Assembly: GCA_964362515.1 (NCBI GenBank)
Contig: CAYIEP010000009.1
Span: 1-13,727, forward strand
Source of the DNA: CAYIEP01 sp964362515
GTDB taxonomy: Bacteria; Patescibacteriota; Minisyncoccia; UBA6257; UBA9933
DNA: 13,727 nucleotides
Direction: 5' to 3'
Part shown: positions 1 through 7,301 of the stretch, one piece after another
How positions within the stretch are numbered: position 1 is the stretch's first letter
How the letters are laid out: every line of letters begins with the position of its first letter
Program-made: the position numbers and the translations under genes
Notes under the pieces: model-generated
Seen by the model: the letters and a program-made list of their open reading frames with translations, nothing else
Database searches by the model: none
What the model was told of the DNA's origin: nothing

Positions 1-43
1 AGAAGGGCAAATAGTTACTGTTGAAGCCAATCCTATAAACTAG
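1..43 (+). CDS. C-terminal tail of an upstream protein (partial)
   Basis: Reading in the frame that begins at base 2, thirteen sense codons (EGQIVTVEANPIN) end in TAG at 41-43. The composition looks like ordinary protein sequence, and the next gene begins 72 bases later, so this is probably the end of a gene that starts outside the window. It is too short to assign to a family. It could also be chance open frame, since nothing but the stop position and residue mix supports it. Confidence 0.35.
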   Translation, partial: EGQIVTVEANPIN

Positions 44-115
44 ACAATCAAGATGCCAAGGACAAGGGGCTGTGGATATGTTGATTAACTTAAAAAATCA
101 TAGAATGTTTAACCT

Positions 116-1531
116 ATGACTCAAAACAAATACATCCAAATAATCATCGTTTTGATTTTTGTCATTCTCGGCATTTTTATTGTTACTAAATGGAATGTTC
201 GCGTTCCGGAAACCGCGCCCGTCTGTTCCGATTGTAATGTCATTATCATCGGCGCCGACGCCCTACAAGCCGCGCATGTATCGCATCTGGGATATAAAAA
301 TGAGACAACGCCGACCATTGACGCTTTGGCAAAGAAAGGAACCAGTTTTAGTCAGGCGATATCACCTGCTCCATGGACGGTTCCCGCGTTCATGTCCATA
401 TTTACCGGTCTCTATCCTTCCGAGCACAAGGTGGTAAATAAATTCAGCGTCTTCACGAAAGAAAAACAAGTTATTTCTAATCTAAAAGAACTGTCGCCGA
501 ATGCGCAAACCCTTGCGGACATATTTAAAGCGAATGGATATGCCACGGCGGGATTTACCGGAGATGCCGGAGTGAGCGCGCAATTTGGCTACAACAAAGG
601 ATTTGACGTATACACAGACGAGAAAGCATTCGGTTCCATAGAAAATTCCTCCGCCCACGCGCTTCCATGGATTGAAAAAAATAAGGACAATAAGCTTTTT
701 ATCTTTCTCCACGGATATGACGACCACGGGCAATTTGATGTGCCGGAAAAGTATAAAGGCCGTTTTATGCCGGCAAATTACGCGGGTCCATATAAAGGAA
801 CGAAAGAAGAACAGCGTAATTTACGCGAAAAAGGGCTTTCGGATGGGAAAATCGACTTAACGCCTGACGATGTCGCATTTTGGCGCGGATGGTATGATTC
901 AAAAATCAGAGATGCCGATGACCGTCTTGCGGGATTTCTTGAAGCATACGGACGGCTCGGAATTAAAAACAAAACGATTTTCGTGGTTGTCTCCGACCAC
1001 GGCACGGAATTTTATGAGCACAAACGGTTTGACCACGGCTTTTCTCTTTATGATGAACTCGTCCGCGTGCCGCTTGTCTTTGTTGTGCCAGGTCTCTCCG
1101 GCAAAGGCATCATTTCCGACCAAGTAACAACGCTTGATGTTGCGCCGACACTCATTGATATTGTGGGCATCACACCGAGTGACCAGTATCGTTCTCAACT
1201 GCGCGGCAAAAGCGTTCTTTCATATCTAAAAACAGGCAAGGGAGAAGCGCGGGATGTTTTCATGGAAACCGATTATCGTGATTATACGCATAAGCGCGGC
1301 ATACGAACGGCGGATGGATGGAAATATATTTTGACGATGGAAACGAGTAAAGGGGAACTGTATAACATAAAAGACGACCCTAAGGAGAATAACAATGTTA
1401 TTGAACAATATCCGGAAATATCTTTGAAGCTCAAGCAAAAAGTTATGGACCACCTTGCCAACATGGGGCAAAACGTTTCAGGGCCGTGGAATATCGGTTG
1501 TACCCCCGTGTATGGAGACCAGTGCAAATAA
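116..1531 (+). CDS. Membrane-anchored alkaline phosphatase/sulfatase-superfamily hydrolase, copy 1
   Basis: A 471-residue protein with one N-terminal membrane segment (residues about 8-24), so the catalytic domain is probably extracytoplasmic. The fold is that of PF00884 'sulfatases': a first strand with metal-ligand Asp48, the substrate loop ending TGLYPSEH (97-104), and a C-terminal SDHG (293-296) with His307 in FDHG, then a DELVRVPL stretch. The residue aligned with the sulfatase formylglycine cysteine (CxPSR) is Thr88 (T-V-P), so this is unlikely to be a true sulfatase. Threonine nucleophiles occur in related phosphodiesterases and phosphotransferases. The usual D-T/S-L-R-A-D-H is altered to DALQAAH. 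A CxxC (Cys37/Cys40) lies just before strand 1, and two more cysteines sit at the very C-terminus. An in-frame stop just upstream (110-112) makes ATG 116 the first possible start. Substrate is unknown; surface glycan or lipid phosphoester is a guess. Confidence 0.85.
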   Translation: MTQNKYIQIIIVLIFVILGIFIVTKWNVRVPETAPVCSDCNVIIIGADALQAAHVSHLGYKNETTPTIDALAKKGTSFSQAISPAPWTVPAFMSIFTGLYPSEHKVVNKFSVFTKEKQVISNLKELSPNAQTLADIFKANGYATAGFTGDAGVSAQFGYNKGFDVYTDEKAFGSIENSSAHALPWIEKNKDNKLFIFLHGYDDHGQFDVPEKYKGRFMPANYAGPYKGTKEEQRNLREKGLSDGKIDLTPDDVAFWRGWYDSKIRDADDRLAGFLEAYGRLGIKNKTIFVVVSDHGTEFYEHKRFDHGFSLYDELVRVPLVFVVPGLSGKGIISDQVTTLDVAPTLIDIVGITPSDQYRSQLRGKSVLSYLKTGKGEARDVFMETDYRDYTHKRGIRTADGWKYILTMETSKGELYNIKDDPKENNNVIEQYPEISLKLKQKVMDHLANMGQNVSGPWNIGCTPVYGDQCK

Positions 1532-1533
1532 GA

Positions 1534-3033
1534 ATGAGAAAAAACACGTTTGTTCCGATTGTTGTTTTTGCGGTTCTTATCGCGCTTTTTGGCATCGGTT
1601 TTTTCGCGGTGATTAAAAAGAAACCGAAACCTATTCTATGCGCCGACTGCAACGTCATTTTGCTTTCGGTTGACAGCTTGCGCGCCGACCATATTGGCAC
1701 TTTTGGCTATAAGCGGGACACGACTCCAAATTTTGACGCATTTTCCCGAGAAGGCGCGTTATTTTTGAATTATTTTTCAACATCGTTTCTCACGCCGGTT
1801 TCGGAAATGTCCGTTCATACGGGCCTGTATCCCACATCTCATGGAGTAACGAATTTTGAGACCGTTCTTCCGAAAAACAGAACAACCATTGCCGAGTATT
1901 TGAAAACCAAAAACTACGAGACATCCGCGATTTCTTCATCGCCCGAGTTTGAGATTAACCCCGCGCTCAAAAAAAGTTTTTCTCGTGGCTTTGACAGATA
2001 CAGATACTTCATTGATGCATCCGGTAAGCACAGGCAATTTTTTCCCGGAGAGATGAGTTCTGAACTTGATACATTGGCCGATAAAAAATTTTTCTTGTGG
2101 CTGGCGGTGGGGGGAGTACACTGGCCGTACGGAGACGGCTTTCAAAATATATACGCCGACAAGGACTATAACGGTTTTTTTAAAAACAGGAGCCTGGATT
2201 GGACTACTTTTCAGAACATATACAAAGGGATGGAATATATAAGCGGTAGAGGACTTCCTATTTATAATCACGACGTTCAATACGTTATTGATAATTACGA
2301 TAATGGCGTGCGGGCGTTTGATGATTTTTTAGGTCAATTAATTGACGAATTAAAACGTAGAAATTTACTTGAAAAAACTATCGTGGTCATAGAATCCGAA
2401 CACGGGGAAGGACTTCATGAACCCGGTTACTTTGCCCACTACGACGTATTGGATAACCAAGTTCATGTTCCGCTTCTTATTTTCAGCCCGTCGTTTGAGA
2501 GCGGAAAAAGAATTTCATCGTTATCCAGTTCGGTTGACGTGTTTCCGACAATTATTGAATTGCTTGGCGGTACTGCCCCCGACCCGGTTCAAGGGAAGAG
2601 TTTGGCTCCAATTATCGGCGGCAAAGAAAAAGACGGTATTCGTCAAGAAGTATTTATAGAACGCAACCCCCTTTGGGAGGAAGCGGCGCCGGAGGTAATG
2701 TTTCCGTTGAAAATACTCGGGATAAACGTCGTAAGCGAGGGATATAAAGATATTGCGATAAGAACCCCGGAATGGAAATATATTCTACGGCTTTCCAAAA
2801 AAAGAGTGGAAGAAATATCGTGGTGGCAGGCGCTCACCGGACAACTCGTGAACATCCCCGAGGACGAATTGTATAATCTTATTGACGACCCGATGGAGAC
2901 GCAAAATGTCGCGGACCGGTATCCCGAAGAAAGGAGAATGTTGCGTAAAAAGCTTGAAGACTGGTACACGGAGATTTCCAGAAACGCGCCGGAAAATGTG
3001 GAGATTGAACAAAAAATACAACCGTATTTTTAA
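1534..3033 (+). CDS. Membrane-anchored alkaline phosphatase/sulfatase-superfamily hydrolase, copy 2
   Basis: A 499-residue paralogue of the preceding gene. I chose ATG 1534, two bases after the upstream stop, instead of the longer frame from 1486, because translation from 1534 begins directly with a basic start and membrane segment (residues about 7-27), as in copy 1. The close spacing suggests one transcript and coupled translation. It keeps the more typical VDSLRADH motif (Asp47), a CxxC (Cys36/Cys39) at the same place as copy 1, and TGLYPTSHGV after the substrate loop. The nucleophile position is Thr87 (T-P-V), not cysteine. The C-terminal metal motif is S-E-H-G (Glu289, His290) where the family usually has D-H-G, with His302 downstream. 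A central part (about 195-255), with HWPYGDG, is longer than in copy 1. It is probably a phosphoester hydrolase or transferase acting outside the membrane; the substrate is not predictable. Confidence 0.85.
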   Translation: MRKNTFVPIVVFAVLIALFGIGFFAVIKKKPKPILCADCNVILLSVDSLRADHIGTFGYKRDTTPNFDAFSREGALFLNYFSTSFLTPVSEMSVHTGLYPTSHGVTNFETVLPKNRTTIAEYLKTKNYETSAISSSPEFEINPALKKSFSRGFDRYRYFIDASGKHRQFFPGEMSSELDTLADKKFFLWLAVGGVHWPYGDGFQNIYADKDYNGFFKNRSLDWTTFQNIYKGMEYISGRGLPIYNHDVQYVIDNYDNGVRAFDDFLGQLIDELKRRNLLEKTIVVIESEHGEGLHEPGYFAHYDVLDNQVHVPLLIFSPSFESGKRISSLSSSVDVFPTIIELLGGTAPDPVQGKSLAPIIGGKEKDGIRQEVFIERNPLWEEAAPEVMFPLKILGINVVSEGYKDIAIRTPEWKYILRLSKKRVEEISWWQALTGQLVNIPEDELYNLIDDPMETQNVADRYPEERRMLRKKLEDWYTEISRNAPENVEIEQKIQPYF

Positions 3034-3040
3034 ACGGCAC

Positions 3041-3069
3041 TTGCCAAATAAAAATCAATACTATAGAAT
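3041..3069 (+). promoter_or_regulatory. Sigma-70-type promoter ahead of tRNA-Leu
   Basis: TTGCCA (3041-3046) and TAGAAT (3064-3069) are separated by exactly 17 bases, each one mismatch from consensus. The pair begins eight bases after the stop of the preceding gene and about 62 bases before the mature tRNA, leaving a short 5' leader for RNase P to remove. A second AT-rich TATAAA-like stretch near 3100 could be an alternative -10. Confidence 0.55.
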
Positions 3070-3131
3070 ACAAAACAATTCACCCCCTTTTAATTTTTAT
3101 ATAAATAGATAAAGTCCTTTTAGCGCCTAAT

Positions 3132-3216
3132 GCCGATGTGGTGAAATTGGCAAACACGCACGGTTCAGGGCCGTGTGCCGCAAGGTTTGCGGGTTCAAAT
3201 CCCGCCATCGGCACCA
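3132..3216 (+). tRNA. tRNA-Leu (anticodon CAG)
   Basis: The acceptor stem GCCGATG (3132-3138) pairs with CATCGGC (3206-3212), followed by discriminator A and an encoded CCA (3214-3216). The anticodon stem CACGG/CCGTG encloses loop TTCAGGG, with anticodon CAG at 3166-3168, reading CUG leucine codons. The T arm is GCGGG-TTCAAAT-CCCGC. The long variable arm between the anticodon and T arms is as expected for a class II leucine tRNA. The 3' CCA is genomically encoded here, unlike in the two tRNAs at the right end of the window. Confidence 0.96.
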
Positions 3217-3270
3217 AATTACAGTGGCTCAAGCCTATTAAAAGGCATAATGTTATTAAATAAATAAAAA

Positions 3271-4983
3271 ATGATAAAAAGAAAAGTTCCTATCTTAACC
3301 ACCGTAACAAAACCGAAAACAAAAAACGCGGTTTATTTTACCGCCTTGGGCGGCCTAGAAGAAATCGGCCGCAATTGCGCGTATTTTGAGCATCAAGACG
3401 AAATTGTCATCGTAGATATGGGCATTCAATTTCCCGAAGAAGAAACTCCGGGAATTGATTATATTATTCCAAATATTTCTTCGTTGGTGCCCAAAAAGAA
3501 AAATATCCACGGCATCGTTCTTACGCACGGACATTATGACCACATTCACGCGCTTCCTTACGTGATTGAAAAGTTAGGGAATCCGATAATCTATTGCGTC
3601 GAAATTACGAAACGACTTATTGAAAAACGATTCCAAGAATTTCCTAATCTTCCCACCCCCCGATTTCACGTAGTTACCGACGGGGACCGCGTCAAACTTT
3701 CTCCTCACTTCACCGCGGAATTTTTTTATGTAGACCATACTATTCCCGACGCGGTTGGTTTTATATTAGAAACCCCGGTAGGAAAAATGGTCCATTTCGG
3801 GGATTTTCGAATTGAATACGACCGCGATGGGAATACTAAAAATACGGCGATGTATGAACGGCTTGGTTCTATGGATATTCATACGGCTTTTATTGACGCC
3901 ACTAACGCGGATTTTCATGGCCACTCGATTTCAGAAGAAATCGTGGCAGACGAACTTGAAAAACTCATCAAGAGCGCGAATGGCCGTCTTATTATCACTA
4001 CTTTCGCGTCCCTCTTGACTCGAATCGCCGAAATTATTCGAATTGCCGAACGGCTTGAAAAAAAAATCGCGTTGAACGGCCGCAGTATGAAAACTAACGT
4101 GTCAATCGCGCAGAATCTTGGATTTATCAAGATTAGAAAAGGAACACTGGTCGCCATTGAAGAAATTCATAAATATCCGGACAACCAAATTCTCATTCTT
4201 TCTACGGGCGGGCAAGGCGAGCCGAATGCCGGCCTCACTCGTATGGCGCAAGGCGAACATCGGCATGTGCATTTCAAAAAAAGCGATACGGTGATTTTTT
4301 CTTCTTCCGTGGTTCCGGGCAATGAACGAAGCGTGCAAATACTCCAAGACAACATCTCTCGACAAGTAGATGAAACGTACAACTCTAAACTGTTAGATAT
4401 TCATTCGGGAGGCCACGCTTGGCACGATGATATTGAAATGGTTATCAAGTGGGCGAAACCGCGTTTTGTGGTGCCCATACACGCCTACTACTTTAAACTT
4501 AAAGCCTGCGTTAAAATCGCGCATAAAGTAGGCATACCAAAAGAAAATACGATTATTCTTGATAATGGCCAAGTCGCCGAACTCACCAAAGACGGTTTCA
4601 CCGCGACAAAAGAATTCGTACCCACTAATTATGTTATGGTAGACGGACTCGGCATCGGCGATGTAGAAGAAGTAGTGCTCCGCGACCGGTTGATGCTCGC
4701 GGAAGAGGGTATGATTGTGATTATCGCCACTTTGGACCGCCGCACCGGCCAATTTCTTAAAAATCCAGACATTATTTCCCGCGGTTTTATTTATCTTCGC
4801 GAGAATAAAGAATTTATTGAGGAATTAAGAAAACGTATTAAAGGTCTTGTCGGTAGAATTCCCAGACACCAACAGATTGACCCGGATTACCTTAAAGCTT
4901 TAATTCGCGACCAAGTCGGTTTATTTTTGTATAACAAAACCAAAAGAAGGCCGATGGTGTTGCCGGTTGTCATTGAAATCTAA
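3271..4983 (+). CDS. rnj: Ribonuclease J
   Basis: A 570-residue metallo-beta-lactamase/beta-CASP ribonuclease, the usual length for RNase J, which degrades and matures RNA with endonuclease and 5'-3' exonuclease activity in the cytoplasm. Visible motifs: HGHYDH at 86-91 (two-zinc site), His156 in VDHTIPD, Asp178 in HFGDF, the beta-CASP region around TTFASLLTRI (243-252), NGRSMKTN (269-276), STGGQGEPNAGLTRMA (311-326), and DIHSGGHA (376-383) for the usual HVSGHA. A C-terminal domain follows (about 455-570). The common PxHGEYR element reads PIHAYYFK here (402-409), a divergence at a normally well-kept site. It begins 54 bases after tRNA-Leu with no visible Shine-Dalgarno and is followed six bases later by the M16 peptidase gene. 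Arginine is mostly CGN in this gene, unlike the genes after it. Confidence 0.96.
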   Translation: MIKRKVPILTTVTKPKTKNAVYFTALGGLEEIGRNCAYFEHQDEIVIVDMGIQFPEEETPGIDYIIPNISSLVPKKKNIHGIVLTHGHYDHIHALPYVIEKLGNPIIYCVEITKRLIEKRFQEFPNLPTPRFHVVTDGDRVKLSPHFTAEFFYVDHTIPDAVGFILETPVGKMVHFGDFRIEYDRDGNTKNTAMYERLGSMDIHTAFIDATNADFHGHSISEEIVADELEKLIKSANGRLIITTFASLLTRIAEIIRIAERLEKKIALNGRSMKTNVSIAQNLGFIKIRKGTLVAIEEIHKYPDNQILILSTGGQGEPNAGLTRMAQGEHRHVHFKKSDTVIFSSSVVPGNERSVQILQDNISRQVDETYNSKLLDIHSGGHAWHDDIEMVIKWAKPRFVVPIHAYYFKLKACVKIAHKVGIPKENTIILDNGQVAELTKDGFTATKEFVPTNYVMVDGLGIGDVEEVVLRDRLMLAEEGMIVIIATLDRRTGQFLKNPDIISRGFIYLRENKEFIEELRKRIKGLVGRIPRHQQIDPDYLKALIRDQVGLFLYNKTKRRPMVLPVVIEI

Positions 4984-4989
4984 GATTTT

Positions 4990-6261
4990 ATGAGCGAATT
5001 TTCTAAAATCACGCTTGATAACGGATTAAGAATAATTTTATCTCCCCAATCGCAAAGTTTGGCGATAACGGCCTTGGTTTTGGTTGAGGCGGGTTCAAAA
5101 TATGAAACAAAAAATATCAACGGCATATCTCATTTTTTGGAGCATATGTGTTTTAAGGGAACGAAAAAAAGGCCCAAAGCGATTGATATTGCCGGCGAGC
5201 TTGACGGCATGGGAGCGATTTATAACGCTTTTACCGGTCATGAATATACCGGCTATTTTATCAAATCGCGGCCGGATTATTCGGAAAAAATTTTGGATAT
5301 TTTATCGGACATTTATATTAATCAGGTTTTTGAACAAAAAGAAATAGACAAAGAAAGAGGGGTAATAATAGAAGAAATAAATATGTATGAGGATTTGCCG
5401 ATGCGAAAAGTTCAGGAATTGTTCACGGAGCTTCTTTACGGCGACCAGCCGGCCGGTTGGAACATTGCCGGAAGAAAAGAGGTGATAAAAAGTTTAATGG
5501 CTCAAGACTTTATTTCTTACAGAAGCGGCCATTATTTGGCGAACGCCACAATAGTGGTAGTCGCCGGAAATTTTAACGAAGAAAAAATGGCCAGCGACAT
5601 AAAAAAATATTTTTCCGGAATTCCCGAAAAAGAAAAAATCTCAAAAATTAAAACAACCGAAAGCCAAGAAAAACCCTCCTTTATCGTTAGAAATAAAGAA
5701 ACCGACCAGACTCATTTGGTTGTCGGGGTGAGAGCTTTTGATATATTCGATAAAAGGAAATATGTCCTGGATGTGCTGTCGGATATTTTGGGCGGTGGAA
5801 TGAGCTCAAGGTTATTTCAGAAAATTCGGGACGAATTAGGCGCGGCTTATTACGTGAGAGCCGGCGCCGATTTATATACGGACCACGGTTATTTGGCGGT
5901 ATCGGCCGGAATAAACCACAATAAAATAAAAGTTGTTATAGGCGCGATAATCGAAGAATTCAAGAATTTAGCGGAAAAAGAAGTTCCCGCCGAAGAATTA
6001 GAAAAATCCAAACAGCATTTAATAGGCAATTTGGTTTTAGATTTGGAAACATCGGACCAATGGGCCAATTTTTACGGAGCGCAAGAAGTTTTAACGAAAA
6101 AGACAATAACGCCGGAAGAACTTATTGAGAAAATTCAAAAAGTAAGCCAAAGCGACATAAAAAAACTGTCAGAAACTCTTTTTAAAAATGAAAAATTGAA
6201 TTTGGCGGTAATTGGACCGTTTAAAGACGGTTTTGAAATAGGGGAGGTTTTAAAATTATAG
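4990..6261 (+). CDS. M16-family zinc metallopeptidase
   Basis: A 423-residue processing-peptidase-like M16 protein made of two related halves. The inverted zinc motif HFLEH is at 48-52, with the third ligand Glu128 in EEINMYED, 76 residues after the second histidine, as the family requires. The second, non-catalytic half carries LGGGMSSRLFQKIRDELG (267-284), typical of substrate binding. There is no signal peptide, so it is probably cytoplasmic and degrades or trims peptides; its substrate is unknown. It starts six bases after RNase J and ends just before the AI-2E-family gene, so it belongs to the same gene run. In Bacillus an M16 gene (mlpA) lies downstream of the RNase gene pnp, which is a loose parallel. 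Codon use changes sharply at its start relative to RNase J. Confidence 0.95.
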   Translation: MSEFSKITLDNGLRIILSPQSQSLAITALVLVEAGSKYETKNINGISHFLEHMCFKGTKKRPKAIDIAGELDGMGAIYNAFTGHEYTGYFIKSRPDYSEKILDILSDIYINQVFEQKEIDKERGVIIEEINMYEDLPMRKVQELFTELLYGDQPAGWNIAGRKEVIKSLMAQDFISYRSGHYLANATIVVVAGNFNEEKMASDIKKYFSGIPEKEKISKIKTTESQEKPSFIVRNKETDQTHLVVGVRAFDIFDKRKYVLDVLSDILGGGMSSRLFQKIRDELGAAYYVRAGADLYTDHGYLAVSAGINHNKIKVVIGAIIEEFKNLAEKEVPAEELEKSKQHLIGNLVLDLETSDQWANFYGAQEVLTKKTITPEELIEKIQKVSQSDIKKLSETLFKNEKLNLAVIGPFKDGFEIGEVLKL

Positions 6262-6269
6262 TTTTGTAT

Positions 6270-6275
6270 TATAAT
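6270..6275 (+). promoter_or_regulatory. Perfect -10 box TATAAT just before the AI-2E-family gene
   Basis: A consensus TATAAT lies in the 20-base gap between the M16 stop and the next ATG at 6282, leaving only six bases to the start codon. A transcript started here would be leaderless or nearly so. No convincing -35 is visible (TTTTAA at 6248-6253 is the nearest, 16 bases away). It may be an internal promoter for the membrane protein and enolase genes, or simply AT-rich spacer. Confidence 0.4.
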
Positions 6276-6281
6276 TAAAAT

Positions 6282-7301
6282 ATGGAAAAGAATATTTGGG
6301 AAATAAGCTGGGGCTCTTTATGGAAAATATTTTTTATGCTCATTCTTGTTTTTGCCTTGTTTTTGGCGGGCAAGATTCTATTGATACTCTTTTTGGCGAT
6401 TGTCATTTCTTCGGCCTTTGACGCGCCGGTGAGCTTTCTTCAATCAAAAAAAATTCCCCGTCTTTTGGGGACGCTGACAATATTTTTGACGGTGATAGGA
6501 ATTCTTTCTTTTATTCTTTATATAATTATTCCAATAAGCGTAATTGAATTTAAAAATCTTTTAGACGGGCTTAATGATTTAAAACTGCCGGTTTTGGGCA
6601 ACCTAAACACATCCGGAATCAGCGATAATTTTGATAAAAACTTGGGAAATTTTGCCAATGTTTTATTGGGCGGCGGAACGTCTTTTATAAATGTGATAAC
6701 CAATGTTTTTGGAAATATTATTTTGATTATCGTCACTTTTGTTCTTTCTTTTTATCTCACCCTTGACCAAAAAGGAGTGGAAAAATTTTTAAAAATTATT
6801 TTGCCTCTTAATTACGAAGATTACGCGGTTGATGTTTATATGAGAGTTAAAAGAAAGCTTGGTCTTTGGCTACAGGGCCAAATTATTTTAATGTTAGCCG
6901 TCGGGCTTGTTACTTTTCTCGGGCTTTGGCTTTTAGGGATTAAGTACAGCTTGGTTTTGGGTCTTTTGGCGGGAATTTTGGAAATAGTGCCGATAGCCGG
7001 TCCGGTTTTCGCCGGTTTTATAGCTTTTTTGGCGGCCGCTTCTCAATCTTTGATTTTCGGTTTTTATGTAATTCTTCTTTTTATATTAATTCAACAAATT
7101 GAAACTCATCTTTTAGTGCCAACGGTAATGAAAAAAACAATTGGGATAAGCCCGGTCGTGGTGGTTATTTCAATTCTGGTCGGTTCTCAAATAGCCGGTT
7201 TTGTCGGAATAGTATTGGCGGTTCCGACGGTTGTGATTATTCAGGAGCTTCTTGAGGATTGGAGCGTCAAAAAAGCGGCGGCCGCCGAAAAAACGTCATA
7301 A
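6282..7301 (+). CDS. AI-2E/PerM-family membrane transporter-like protein
   Basis: A 339-residue polytopic membrane protein of PF01594, a family annotated as autoinducer-2 exporters or PerM-like permeases, though most members have unproven substrates. Membrane segments can be seen at about 14-45, 60-88, 137-162, 198-220, 222-252, 255-275 and 290-320. The family signature ILEIVPIAGP is at 232-241, followed by the conserved HLLVPTVMKKTIGISP (276-291) and the GIVLAVPT element (309-316). A short extracytoplasmic or cytoplasmic loop lies at 90-130. The C-terminal tail is charged and alanine-rich. Its stop codon abuts the enolase start with no gap, so the two are almost certainly co-translated or at least co-transcribed. 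Calling it an AI-2 transporter would be unsafe; no quorum-sensing genes are nearby. Confidence 0.9.
   Translation: MEKNIWEISWGSLWKIFFMLILVFALFLAGKILLILFLAIVISSAFDAPVSFLQSKKIPRLLGTLTIFLTVIGILSFILYIIIPISVIEFKNLLDGLNDLKLPVLGNLNTSGISDNFDKNLGNFANVLLGGGTSFINVITNVFGNIILIIVTFVLSFYLTLDQKGVEKFLKIILPLNYEDYAVDVYMRVKRKLGLWLQGQIILMLAVGLVTFLGLWLLGIKYSLVLGLLAGILEIVPIAGPVFAGFIAFLAAASQSLIFGFYVILLFILIQQIETHLLVPTVMKKTIGISPVVVVISILVGSQIAGFVGIVLAVPTVVIIQELLEDWSVKKAAAAEKTS

Noticed and set aside
81..106. Promoter for the first gene (TTGATT and TAGAAT)
   Set aside because: The spacer is only 14 bases, too short for a confident sigma-70 promoter.
1486..1533. Longer start for the second sulfatase-like gene at 1486
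   Set aside because: It overlaps the previous gene and adds a charged, aromatic stretch ahead of the membrane segment; ATG 1534 gives the same layout as the paralogue.
116..3033. True formylglycine-dependent sulfatases
   Set aside because: The CxPSR signature is absent in both; threonine is at the nucleophile site and no maturation enzyme is seen.
3022..3038. CCGT...ACGG hairpin around the stop of the second sulfatase-like gene
   Set aside because: Four base pairs are too few for an intrinsic terminator.
3223..3245. GGCT/AGCC and GCCT/AGGC short repeats before RNase J as a riboswitch or leader element
   Set aside because: Stems are four bases and overlapping; the 54-base spacer is too short for a known riboswitch.
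6282..7301. Quorum-sensing AI-2 exporter
   Set aside because: The family name is historical; there is no luxS or lsr gene nearby and substrates of most members are unknown.
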